From: G963556115 sp963667375
GTDB lineage: Bacteria; Planctomycetota; SZUA-567
Reading direction: 5' to 3'
Assembly: GCA_963667375.1 (NCBI GenBank)
Contig: OY763323.1
Location: 3,720,001 to 3,784,000 of the forward strand
Length of the DNA stretch: 64,000 nt
Part shown: piece by piece, positions 53,830 through 62,276 of the stretch
Layout: every line of letters begins with the position of its first letter
Position numbering within the stretch: position 1 is the first letter of the stretch
Translations under genes and position numbers: made by a program
The notes under the pieces: generated by a model
Seen by the model: only the letters and a program-made list of their open reading frames with translations
Told to the model about the DNA's origin: nothing
Database searches by the model: none

Positions 53830-54504
53830 CTATATCCGGATACGGATATTATCGCCGGTTATCCCCACATAAGCCCCGTCAGCCACCAGTTCCTCGGCCT
53901 CCGGATGCACCAGCAGCCATTTATTATTCATAAACAGCAGCTCACTCTCTGCACCTGACTTCTCACCTGAAAGATCCAGGGGATAGTTTGTACCCTCAGG
54001 CAGCACAATAACCGCCTTGAACCCCGCCGCCGCTACTTTACAGGGGGAGAAATGCAGTGTGGTGGCATAAAGCTCTACCGCCTTGCCCTGCGGCACAAAG
54101 AATGCCTCCACCTTCTTGGAAGAGTACTGCTTATCCTCAATATCCCAGATATGCCCCAGCAGCAGCACCAGATCGGTATACGCATACAGTGTCTCACTGC
54201 CTTTATGATACTCCAGCCCTTCCAGACTACTGTTGTCACCGGCACAATAACCTATCTGTATCGGCTGTCCTCCGTATTGAAACTTACTCAATTTGCAGAA
54301 GACACCGGTATCCTCCATCTCACTGACTGACGGTTCGTAGACCACCTTGCCTTCCGGCATTGCAAGATCATGCATATATGGGTCCAGATCCGAAAAATCA
54401 AACCACTCTACCTCTCTGCCAAAACCTCTGAATTCCGCACTGATAATGCTCATCACCTCGATATTCGGATTCAGTTTATTCAACTCCGCGACCACACTCT
54501 CCAT
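53830..54504 (-). CDS. DUF4867-like protein (cupin-like, unknown function)
   Basis: 224 residues from the ATG at 54504 (GAGGAG upstream). The N-terminus ELNKLNPNIEV, FSDLDPYM, YCAGDNSSLEGLEYHKGSE and the late LFMNNKWLLVHPE look like DUF4867, a small soluble family found with carbohydrate genes. Family assignment is from memory of these motifs, not a search. No signal peptide or membrane span. Its nearness to the sugar operons suggests a role in sugar metabolism, nothing firmer. Confidence 0.6.
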   Translation of the reverse strand: MESVVAELNKLNPNIEVMSIISAEFRGFGREVEWFDFSDLDPYMHDLAMPEGKVVYEPSVSEMEDTGVFCKLSKFQYGGQPIQIGYCAGDNSSLEGLEYHKGSETLYAYTDLVLLLGHIWDIEDKQYSSKKVEAFFVPQGKAVELYATTLHFSPCKVAAAGFKAVIVLPEGTNYPLDLSGEKSGAESELLFMNNKWLLVHPEAEELVADGAYVGITGDNIRIRI

Positions 54505-54707
54505 AATACATCTCCTCAAGAAACCATTCCGCTCCGAACTGCCGTTAACTCATGCTCCCAAGCCGCCGTCAGCAGCTCTACCCGTCACGCGTCAACTCTT
54601 ACAGTCTATAACCGCCTTATACTTACAATATACACAAAAAAATTAATTTTCACCAGAATAAAGAAATAATATTTTACCATATATTACATTAATAATACTC
54701 AATAATT

Positions 54708-54736
54708 GAGGCTCTGGTATATAATACCAGAGCCTC
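54708..54736 (-). terminator. Hairpin at the end of fliC
   Basis: Perfect 13-bp stem GAGGCTCTGGTAT / ATACCAGAGCCTC with a 3-nt loop, 38 nt after the flagellin stop; followed on the minus strand by AT-rich AATTATTG. Confidence 0.75.
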
Positions 54737-54773
54737 GGTGGGAGATATTCTATTAAGAATATACTGGAAACTA

Positions 54774-57200
54774 TTATCCCAGAAGTGATAGAGCCTGCTG
54801 AGGTATAGTGTTGGCCTGAGCCAGCATTGATGTAGCAGCCTGTACCAGAATCTGGTTCTTGGTGTAGTTGGTTGACTCGGTAGCCATATCGGTATCACGA
54901 ATAGCAGATTCGGTATTGGTGATATTTTCAACAGCAACACTCAGTGAGTTAACATTTGTCTGCAGCAGGTTGGACTGTACCGCACCCAGACGAGCTCGGG
55001 TCATTGATACATCATCAATTGCCTGAGCGATGATAGCGATAGCCTTATCAGGGTCATTCGCCAGCGCTGCAGCTTCACCACCCTGAAGATCTTCAAGAGT
55101 CAGGGTCTTCTCTTCCTCGATGCCATCCCCGTCATAATCGTCGGTAATTGTTACCTTACCCAGATCAGACGCTGTCATAGACTGAATACTGATAACTGTT
55201 GAGTCATCATTGGTAGTACTTTCACCAACCTGTAAAGTCATACCGCCTGTCAGATCCTCAAGAGTTTCAGAAGTATTGCTCATCGCCTGAGTAGCATGGT
55301 TGGTATCATCATCCATAGCACCACCCTTGGAACTCAGAGCACCTTCGTCATATCCCTGAACCGCAACAGTAGTGGCACCCAGTTCACCCTCTTCCATTAC
55401 AAAGCTGGCGTTGAGGTCGGTGGTTGAAACCGTAGCGGTAAGATCTTCATCCAGCTCATACTCGGTACCGTTAACAGTTACTGAACCGTTCTGACCATAG
55501 CTTGTATAATCATTGGTACTGTCAATCAGCTGATCATCATCATCGGTGAAGAGCGCACCCTCAGAAGCTTCAACTGTTACAAAGGCATCGTCACCATACT
55601 CGGTTGAGTAGAGTCTTATACCCAGATCAGATGCGGATATGGTGCAGGAATAACTTGATGAACCGGTTCCGTCAATGGCGGTTGTATCAATATTGAGTGA
55701 ACCGTACAACCCGGTAGTTCCGGCATCACCGCTGGTTGTTACCGCGTAGACCTCTACCAGCTGGTCAGTGTCGTCACCATCAGCGACCGTACCGGTAGCC
55801 ATCAGATTACTGTCATCACATGAACTGTCATTATAAAGATTTACAGTGATGGTGCCATCTTCATTCTCGATAGTCTTCATGTAGATATTACCGTTCTCAT
55901 CGGTATTCTCACCCAGTCTGATACCGGTAAGTGCGGAGCTTTCCAGAGCAGCACCGGTTGTTGAGTCGCTTGATATCTCCAGACCTGCAGTAGTTCCAGC
56001 GGTAGAGACCTCAGTAGTAGCACCAACCTGGAGCTTTACTACATCACTCGCTTCTACAGTACCACTGACATCTACAGTAATATTCAGACCTGAGTTGTTT
56101 GATTCTGTACTCTCAGTACCAAGACTTCCAGTACCGACCTCCATAGTCATCTCAGCATCTTTATAGATTGTGTACTCGGTATCAGAGGTGAACTTGAGGT
56201 AGACACAGCCGTCGGCATCAGTATTCTCACCAACGCTTACACTGGTTGGATCAGAGATAGATGCACTTGAAATTGTATAATCGGTATCCTGCTCATAATC
56301 CTTATCCATCTCGTAAGCACCGATCTGACCGGAAGCGTGAGTTGTAGGAATAGATGAGAAACCAGTAGTCTGGTCAACACCGGTTACCGCGGTATCAAAG
56401 ATAAGCTGCGCAGCAACACCGGTTGATTCTGAGTCACCATTGATGGTTTCAGCGATTGTACCCAGTTCCTGACCTTCACCGAAACTGTACTCTTCAGAAC
56501 CATTAGCACCGGTAATTGTGAAGACCAGATCCGCACTGATACTGGTACCGTTGGTTGCGATATCCACACCGGCTGTAGCACTGGTTGCTTCAACGTATGC
56601 TCTCTTGGAAGAAGCCTGTGAATCGGCTGTTCCGTCACTGTCCTCACCACTGTAAGAAATATTAATTGACTGATCAAGACTTGAAATCTGATAAATCTGA
56701 GAAAGATCTGAGTCCACAAGAGTATTATCTTCGGTTGAATCAACCAAAGTATCTGTATCATAAGTTATTTCCTGTGAACCATTTAGAAGATAAGTATCAC
56801 TGTAGGTTGTAGTCTTGGCGATACGGTCTATTGTCTGTACTGCAGAGTCCATTTCTGCCTGGTCGGCAACGATCTGGTCAGAACTGGTAACACCACTGTT
56901 TGCTGAGTGAATAGCCAGCTCATTCATTGAAATCAGAATTGAGTTCATTTCATTGAGCGCACCTTCAGCAATACCAACCACGTTCATGGCTTCTTCGGTA
57001 TTACTCATCGCCTGGTTAAGACCGGCAATCTGTGAACGCAACTGCTCTGAAATAACGAGACCGGCAGGATCATCTGAAGCTGTATTGATTTGATAACCAC
57101 TAGAAAGTTTGGCAAGGCTACTCTCCATGCTGCTCTGGTTAGTATTCAACCAACGGGTAGTATTCATTGCGCTAACATTTGTTTGAACTGATAAACTCAT
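54774..57200 (-). CDS. fliC: Flagellin with very large variable region
   Basis: 808 residues from the ATG at 57200 (GGAGGA seven bases upstream). Conserved N-terminus SLSVQTNVSAMN, LAKLSSGYQINTASDDPAGL; conserved C-terminus IDDVSMTRARLGAVQSNLL, AIRDTDMATESTNYTKN, ILVQAATSMLAQAN. Between them lie about 550 acidic, Thr/Ser-rich residues with Flagellin_IN-like segments, so the filament surface domain is far larger than in common flagellins (270-500 residues in total). No signal peptide; exported by the flagellar system. Monocistronic. Confidence 0.95.
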   Translation of the reverse strand: MSLSVQTNVSAMNTTRWLNTNQSSMESSLAKLSSGYQINTASDDPAGLVISEQLRSQIAGLNQAMSNTEEAMNVVGIAEGALNEMNSILISMNELAIHSANSGVTSSDQIVADQAEMDSAVQTIDRIAKTTTYSDTYLLNGSQEITYDTDTLVDSTEDNTLVDSDLSQIYQISSLDQSINISYSGEDSDGTADSQASSKRAYVEATSATAGVDIATNGTSISADLVFTITGANGSEEYSFGEGQELGTIAETINGDSESTGVAAQLIFDTAVTGVDQTTGFSSIPTTHASGQIGAYEMDKDYEQDTDYTISSASISDPTSVSVGENTDADGCVYLKFTSDTEYTIYKDAEMTMEVGTGSLGTESTESNNSGLNITVDVSGTVEASDVVKLQVGATTEVSTAGTTAGLEISSDSTTGAALESSALTGIRLGENTDENGNIYMKTIENEDGTITVNLYNDSSCDDSNLMATGTVADGDDTDQLVEVYAVTTSGDAGTTGLYGSLNIDTTAIDGTGSSSYSCTISASDLGIRLYSTEYGDDAFVTVEASEGALFTDDDDQLIDSTNDYTSYGQNGSVTVNGTEYELDEDLTATVSTTDLNASFVMEEGELGATTVAVQGYDEGALSSKGGAMDDDTNHATQAMSNTSETLEDLTGGMTLQVGESTTNDDSTVISIQSMTASDLGKVTITDDYDGDGIEEEKTLTLEDLQGGEAAALANDPDKAIAIIAQAIDDVSMTRARLGAVQSNLLQTNVNSLSVAVENITNTESAIRDTDMATESTNYTKNQILVQAATSMLAQANTIPQQALSLLG

Positions 57201-57207
57201 AATTTGT

Positions 57208-57253
57208 CCTCCATGATATTTTTTAATTTGCACGTCATAGCATCCTTGCTATG
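57208..57253 (-). promoter_or_regulatory. Flagellin leader: GGA hairpin plus GGA in the ribosome site (CsrA-like control)
   Basis: On the minus strand CATAGC-AAGGAT-GCTATG (57236-57253) is a 6-bp hairpin with GGA in its hexaloop, and CAAGGATG fits the CsrA consensus core. The second GGA lies in the Shine-Dalgarno GGAGGA (57208-57213). Two such sites, one overlapping the ribosome site, are how CsrA represses flagellin in Bacillus (known); here it is inference. Confidence 0.5.
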
Positions 57254-57712
57254 ATCGAAATCAGCTGACCCGTGATCACAGGCTGCCACTTGACCCTGAC
57301 AGTGGGCTTTTATTTCCGCCTTACCTCCTTCCATGGCTGGTTAACGTAAAATAACAAGCACTCATCATGAATGCCGAAACAATAACAAACTTGCTTTTCC
57401 TCTCCACAGTTCTAGCAGTTAAGATGTTTCAAATTGCTAGTAAAAGAAACCGCTCCGAGGTAACCGGAAAAAATTTTTTTTAATATTTTTTTTCGCAGCT
57501 ATTACAGCAAATAAACCCAAATTTTCCATTAATATGAAAAAGCATTTTCAAAAAAAAAAATTCCTGCAAGAAAACCCGGTTACAGGCAGTAAAGAATTAG
57601 TAAGTGGAGAAAAAGATTAAAGTTAATGGATGACTTTTCCGAAGAATTCTTAAAATGATGTTGTGATGGAGCACAATAATCATTTATCAACATTTTTTTA
57701 AGAAAGTTTCTC
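57254..57712. other. Divergent spacer between fliC and the sigma factor gene
   Basis: Contains the rest of the fliC leader (palindrome around GTGATCAC at 57276-57283, AAGGAGGT without a start codon near 57324-57331), an inverted repeat CTAGCA/TGCTAG near 57411-57439, and a long A/T-rich tract. No sigma-28 or sigma-54 promoter could be assigned. A 45-codon frame (57197-57334) overlaps the flagellin start but lacks a ribosome site. Confidence 0.4.
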
Positions 57713-58288
57713 GTGGATGACATCGATTGCGAAATAATCAAATCATGCTTATCCGGTGATGTCGATGCATACAGCGCTTTAATTGACAAATATCAGCAGC
57801 AGATTTTCAAGCAGGTATTCTGGTATGCGGAGAACCACCAGACAGCTGAAGAGCTGACGCACGAAGTATTTGTTCAGGCTTACCTTAGCCTCGACAAGTA
57901 TCAGGCGAAAGCCCCATTTATTCACTGGCTGCGCAAGATCGCCAGTAACATTGGTTGTCGCCACATAAAAGAAATCCAGAAAATGCGCAAACACTTCTCA
58001 ATTGAGGGCTGGGACGCGCCAATCGAGGAACCGCAGGAATCAGCAGCAGACGAAGCCTCCGGCATCCTCAAGGAACTACTGGGAGTTCTCAACGCCGAAG
58101 ACCGAATGGTTCTGACCCTCTTGTACGTCGAAGGTCTTAGCGTCAAAGAAATTGCGCAGCGAATGTCCTGGAATATCGGCATGGTGAAGATGCGGGTTTT
58201 CAGAGCAAAGAATAAAATCAAAAAACATGTCCGCTACAGTGACAAACGTGACGACTACGAAGCGGTAATCAATGTCTGCCTGTTATAG
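57713..58288 (+). CDS. ECF-type RNA polymerase sigma factor
   Basis: 191 residues with sigma region 2 (CLSGDVDAYSALIDKYQ, AEELTHEVFVQAYLSLDKY) and region 4 (LLYVEGLSVKEIAQRMSW, then a helix MVKMRVFRAKNKIKKH); regions 1 and 3 are absent. GTG start with a weak AAGAAAG upstream. It sits between fliC and fliD, and no anti-sigma gene is adjacent. It may control late flagellar genes; that role is inferred from position only. Confidence 0.85.
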   Translation: MDDIDCEIIKSCLSGDVDAYSALIDKYQQQIFKQVFWYAENHQTAEELTHEVFVQAYLSLDKYQAKAPFIHWLRKIASNIGCRHIKEIQKMRKHFSIEGWDAPIEEPQESAADEASGILKELLGVLNAEDRMVLTLLYVEGLSVKEIAQRMSWNIGMVKMRVFRAKNKIKKHVRYSDKRDDYEAVINVCLL

Positions 58289-58314
58289 CCCACAAAAAAA
58301 ATAAATTATTTTTT

Positions 58315-58350
58315 AAGGTTACCCTAAAGGGTAACCTTTTTTTTATTTTT
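58315..58350 (+). terminator. Intrinsic terminator of the sigma factor gene
   Basis: Perfect 10-bp stem AAGGTTACCC / GGGTAACCTT, loop TAAA, followed by a long T-run (TTTTTTATTTTTTTT). Confidence 0.93.
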
Positions 58351-58447
58351 TTTGGTTACCGAATCTTTTTTTTTCACACTACTCTACTGTTGGGACAAAT
58401 TACGCCCATTTAATACTTTTATTTCTTTCAACTTCAGCGAGGCTATC

Positions 58448-61400
58448 ATGAGCAGTGGTATAAGCGGAATTATTTCTGGTTTCGACACAGACTCAATCAT
58501 TGAAGCAACTCTGGAAACATATCAGACTCAGATTGACGATATGGAGGTTGAAATCCTGGAATACCAGGTTGACCAGGAAGCATACAACACAGTAAATTCC
58601 TTACTGCTTGAGTTCAGCAATCAGATTGATGAACTTGCAGATGAGGATCTTTGGAACAGCTACGTGTCTACGTCAAGTGACGAGAGTTCACTTACCGCCA
58701 CCCTTGATGAATACGCAGAAGAAGGAACTTATCAGTTCGAGGTGAAACAGCTGGCACAGGCTGCGAAATACACCTCAGTCGGTTTCAGTGACAGCGACAC
58801 CGAAGTCTCACCGCTGGGTGATGGTTACATCACGCTGGAGTCCGACAAGGCTTCACTGGCTCAGAGCACCGACGTGGCAAATTTAAATAATGGCGAAGGC
58901 ATGGCTCCAGGAACCATCAAGATTACCGACGCCTCAGGCAGCTCAGTTAGTATTGATCTCTCCGCAGCAACAACTATAGATGAAATTGTTAGCACCATTA
59001 ATAACAACACAGATGTTTCAGTAAAAGCTTCAATATCCGATGACGGCAACAGCCTCATCATTGAAGACACAAGTGGTGGCACTGGAAGTATCACTATAGC
59101 AGATGTTGACTCAACAACTGCTTCAGATCTGGGAATCCTCGGTACTTCCAGTACTGGAACCATAAGCGGCGGCTGTATCTACAGCCTTGGTGATTCAACC
59201 ACCATCGCTCAGCTCAATGACGGCTTGGGAGTCAATGACGGCACTGCAGGTACAATTGTAATCAGTGACGGTACAGACTCCTGGGAAGTCGATCTCTCAA
59301 AATGCACAACTATCAGCCAGATAGCCAGTGTCATTAATGAGGAGACCGATGGCGCAGTTGAAATAGGAGTATCAGATAACGGTTTTGCGCTTACCGCCGA
59401 ACTTACATCCGGTACCGGCAGCCTGACTATCTCAAATTATGCCAACTCCGACACCACCGCCTCTGATCTGGGTCTGGTTACTACAGACGCAGGTACATCT
59501 GTTACCGGTGAAAATATTCTCGCCGGTCTTGACACTTTTCTGCTATCATCAATCTCCGGCGCCAACGCTACCGGGCTTGATGGTCTTGACGGCAGCTATG
59601 ACGCTGCAACTGTCAGCTTTTATGCTGAACTGGAAGATGGAACAACCATTGAGTTCAATGTCTCTGATCTGTCTTCCGATGATTCTTTAGACAGCCTTAT
59701 TACCGAACTCAACACACAAGCCGGTGGCTCTCTGACTTTTTCATTGAATTCCGTTGGAAATGGGATCTCAGTGGAAAATGCCACTGGACTTAGTGTTGAG
59801 TTTTATGATCAGGATTCAACCCTCGCCTCAGATCTCGGTCTTACCGACATGGAGATTGACGACGGCGAGACTGTTGACTGCGCTGATCTGGATTTAAAAT
59901 ATATTAGTGAAGGCACATCACTTGACTCGCTAAACGGCGGCAGTGGTGTGGATAGCGGTTCATTTATTCTTACCGATGCCAATGGGTTCAGTGAAGAAGT
60001 CGATATCGACGGCGCAGACACTATCGGTGAAGTCATATCCCGCATCAACGAGACCAGTCTGGATCTTACCGCCAGAATCAATGATACCGGCGACGGTATA
60101 ATCATTGAATCCACAGATCCCACTGCCACAGGCAACATCACAGCCAAAGAGGTCGACGGTGGAACAGCAGCGGCAGATCTGGGACTGCTCGCCGATTCTT
60201 CAACCGACGACTCAGGAAATGCCATACTTGACGGCAGCTTCGAAATTCATATTGAGGTATCAGAGAGCGATACTCTCAGTGATATTATGGACAAGATAAA
60301 TGATGAGACCAATTATACAGCTGCGATCATCAATGACGGTACAGAATATTCACCATACAGACTATCTATCAACAGTTCCGATTCCGGTGAAGCCAGTAAC
60401 TTTATTATGGATTCATCAATCAGTTCACTGACCTTCAGTCAGACAACTGTCGGACAGGATTCACTCCTGCTCTACGGTGACAGCAACAGCAGTTCTGAAG
60501 CGATTCTGCTCAGAAGTGACACCAATACCAATAATTCAGCTATTCTCGGTATCACTCTGGACATGACCGCGCTCTCTGATGGTCCGGTTACCATTACCGT
60601 TTCCCGTGACACTGAAGGGATTACCGATACAGTACAGGCAATGGTTGACGCGTATAATGAGGTGATTGAGACCATTCAGACTTATACTACCTATCTTACC
60701 GAAGATGAACAGGAATATTACGAAGATAATGATCTGACGACCGATTATGGTCTGCTCTATGGTGACAGTGCCACCAGAAATCTGCAACTGCAGCTGCAGT
60801 CCTACTTCTCCTATGTCTCATCAAAAGACTCAAGTATCAAGTGTTTCAGTGACCTCGGAATTACACTTGAGCTCGAAGAAACCGAGGATGATGACGGCAA
60901 CACCGAATATGCAACAGTTCTGACCTTCGACTCAGATGCCTTTGAAGAACTCCTTGATGATGATTTCGAAAGTGTTGCAGGGTTCTTCTGCGAAGAGTCC
61001 GACGTCGCACTTGAGAGTGAAGGCGCATCAATAATCGTTTCCGGTTCAGCCGCCGATGGTTTTGACAGTTCAAATCTTATCAACGGTAAAACCTCTTCAA
61101 GCAGTTTTGGGGAGAATAACGGTTACGAATCAGCAGGCACTATCTCTGACGGTGATAACACCATAACCATTACCTTCGATGAAGATGTACTTCTGGACTA
61201 CCTCACCATCTACCATATAGACAGTGAAGATATGCCGGCAGAAGACTACGCCCTTTCAGACTTTACCGTTGAATACCTTGACAGTGAGACCAACGAATGG
61301 GTCACTATCCGTGAAGTTACCGATAATACCGCCAGCTATACCGTAATCGGTCTTGCTGACGCGGTATCGGCCTCAGCTATCCGCATTACCGCCTCAGCAA

Positions 61401-61711
61401 CCAACGCCGACGATGACAAACTGCGGCTGGTTGAAATTGACTGCAACGCCGAGACTGGAGTTGCGAATACAATAGCTGCTGATCTCGACAGTACCTTTGA
61501 TTATGATTATGGATATCTGGCTACTCGTACCGACTACGTAGACACTATGATTGACAGTCTTAATGACGATATTGACAACATGACCGACCTGATGGATGCC
61601 AAGGAATCAGTACTCTGGACACAGTTCAATGCAATGGAAGAGACCCTTGCAGCACTGGAGACACAGAGCTCTTACCTTGAATCTATCCTTGGAACCAGCA
61701 GTGACGATTAA
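58448..61711 (+). CDS. fliD: Flagellar filament cap FliD with inserted discoidin-like domain
   Basis: 1087 residues from the ATG at 58448 (AGCGAGG upstream); common FliD is 450-700. The N-terminus GIISGFDTDSIIEATLE and the C-terminal coiled region (YLATRTDYVDTMIDSLNDD, then FNAMEETLAALETQSSYL) are diagnostic. Between them lie three clear Flagellin_IN-type repeats (about residues 128-238, 238-352, 475-590) and two weaker ones. At about 857-1000, just before the C-terminal coiled coil, is a segment like an F5/8 type C (discoidin) domain: SSNLINGKTSSSSFG, ITITFDEDVLLDYLTIYH, FTVEYLDSETNEWV, ASAIRITASA. Such domains usually bind carbohydrate or surfaces, so the cap may be an adhesin. It forms an operon with the flgN-like gene and flgK. 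Confidence 0.93.
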   Translation: MSSGISGIISGFDTDSIIEATLETYQTQIDDMEVEILEYQVDQEAYNTVNSLLLEFSNQIDELADEDLWNSYVSTSSDESSLTATLDEYAEEGTYQFEVKQLAQAAKYTSVGFSDSDTEVSPLGDGYITLESDKASLAQSTDVANLNNGEGMAPGTIKITDASGSSVSIDLSAATTIDEIVSTINNNTDVSVKASISDDGNSLIIEDTSGGTGSITIADVDSTTASDLGILGTSSTGTISGGCIYSLGDSTTIAQLNDGLGVNDGTAGTIVISDGTDSWEVDLSKCTTISQIASVINEETDGAVEIGVSDNGFALTAELTSGTGSLTISNYANSDTTASDLGLVTTDAGTSVTGENILAGLDTFLLSSISGANATGLDGLDGSYDAATVSFYAELEDGTTIEFNVSDLSSDDSLDSLITELNTQAGGSLTFSLNSVGNGISVENATGLSVEFYDQDSTLASDLGLTDMEIDDGETVDCADLDLKYISEGTSLDSLNGGSGVDSGSFILTDANGFSEEVDIDGADTIGEVISRINETSLDLTARINDTGDGIIIESTDPTATGNITAKEVDGGTAAADLGLLADSSTDDSGNAILDGSFEIHIEVSESDTLSDIMDKINDETNYTAAIINDGTEYSPYRLSINSSDSGEASNFIMDSSISSLTFSQTTVGQDSLLLYGDSNSSSEAILLRSDTNTNNSAILGITLDMTALSDGPVTITVSRDTEGITDTVQAMVDAYNEVIETIQTYTTYLTEDEQEYYEDNDLTTDYGLLYGDSATRNLQLQLQSYFSYVSSKDSSIKCFSDLGITLELEETEDDDGNTEYATVLTFDSDAFEELLDDDFESVAGFFCEESDVALESEGASIIVSGSAADGFDSSNLINGKTSSSSFGENNGYESAGTISDGDNTITITFDEDVLLDYLTIYHIDSEDMPAEDYALSDFTVEYLDSETNEWVTIREVTDNTASYTVIGLADAVSASAIRITASATNADDDKLRLVEIDCNAETGVANTIAADLDSTFDYDYGYLATRTDYVDTMIDSLNDDIDNMTDLMDAKESVLWTQFNAMEETLAALETQSSYLESILGTSSDD

Positions 61712-61728
61712 ACAAGCAAGGAGATAAT

Positions 61729-62193
61729 ATGACCCCTGAAATCGGTGCAAAAGCCTATTTGGCAAAGTTAAAGAAACAGATCACCTGTTATGAAGAGATT
61801 ATTTTTATCTCCAAGGTTCAGCAGAAACTTATAAACGGCGGCAATTTCAACAAGCTAAAAAGCAAGGTCGCCCAGCGTGAGAAAGTACTCCAGAGACTGG
61901 ATATCCTGCAGTATGTCATCAAAGCATACGGCGATTACTGGAATAATGTCTATGACAGCGTCAGTGATGAGCTCAATACAGAAATAGCCGTTACACTGGA
62001 TCAGCTCCATGAAGTAGTCGCCGAACTGGCGGAATATGACAAAGAATTAAAAGAGCTTTCAGTAAATGAGCTCAACCGAATAAATAAAGAACTGGCAATA
62101 ATCCGGAGTAACAAGGTTAAGACCAAAGCCTTCAGAAAACCGATAATCAAACAACAAGCCAGGTTTGTAAATAAAGTATCGGCCTCCGTCTAA
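61729..62193 (+). CDS. FlgN-like flagellar export chaperone
   Basis: 154 residues, almost all helical and charged, with no signal or membrane span. It begins 17 nt after fliD (CAAGGAG before the ATG) and ends 83 nt before flgK. FlgN chaperones of similar size escort FlgK and FlgL to the export gate and commonly lie just before flgK, which is the main reason for the call; FliT or FliS-like chaperones are alternatives. Confidence 0.5.
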   Translation: MTPEIGAKAYLAKLKKQITCYEEIIFISKVQQKLINGGNFNKLKSKVAQREKVLQRLDILQYVIKAYGDYWNNVYDSVSDELNTEIAVTLDQLHEVVAELAEYDKELKELSVNELNRINKELAIIRSNKVKTKAFRKPIIKQQARFVNKVSASV

Positions 62194-62276
62194 CAATGTC
62201 ATAAGTTTCAACGGTTTTTTCCAGTGCATTCAGGCTCTGGGCAAGGATATATTGTAAATTTTCAAGCGAGGTTACT

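Noticed and set aside
57197..57334. 45-codon frame ending across the flagellin start codon
   Set aside because: The overlap is suggestive of a leader peptide, but there is no ribosome site before its ATG and no recognisable sequence.
57254..57345. Cyclic-di-GMP riboswitch in the flagellin leader
   Set aside because: Structured and at a likely position, but the conserved GEMM core and tetraloop/receptor could not be matched.
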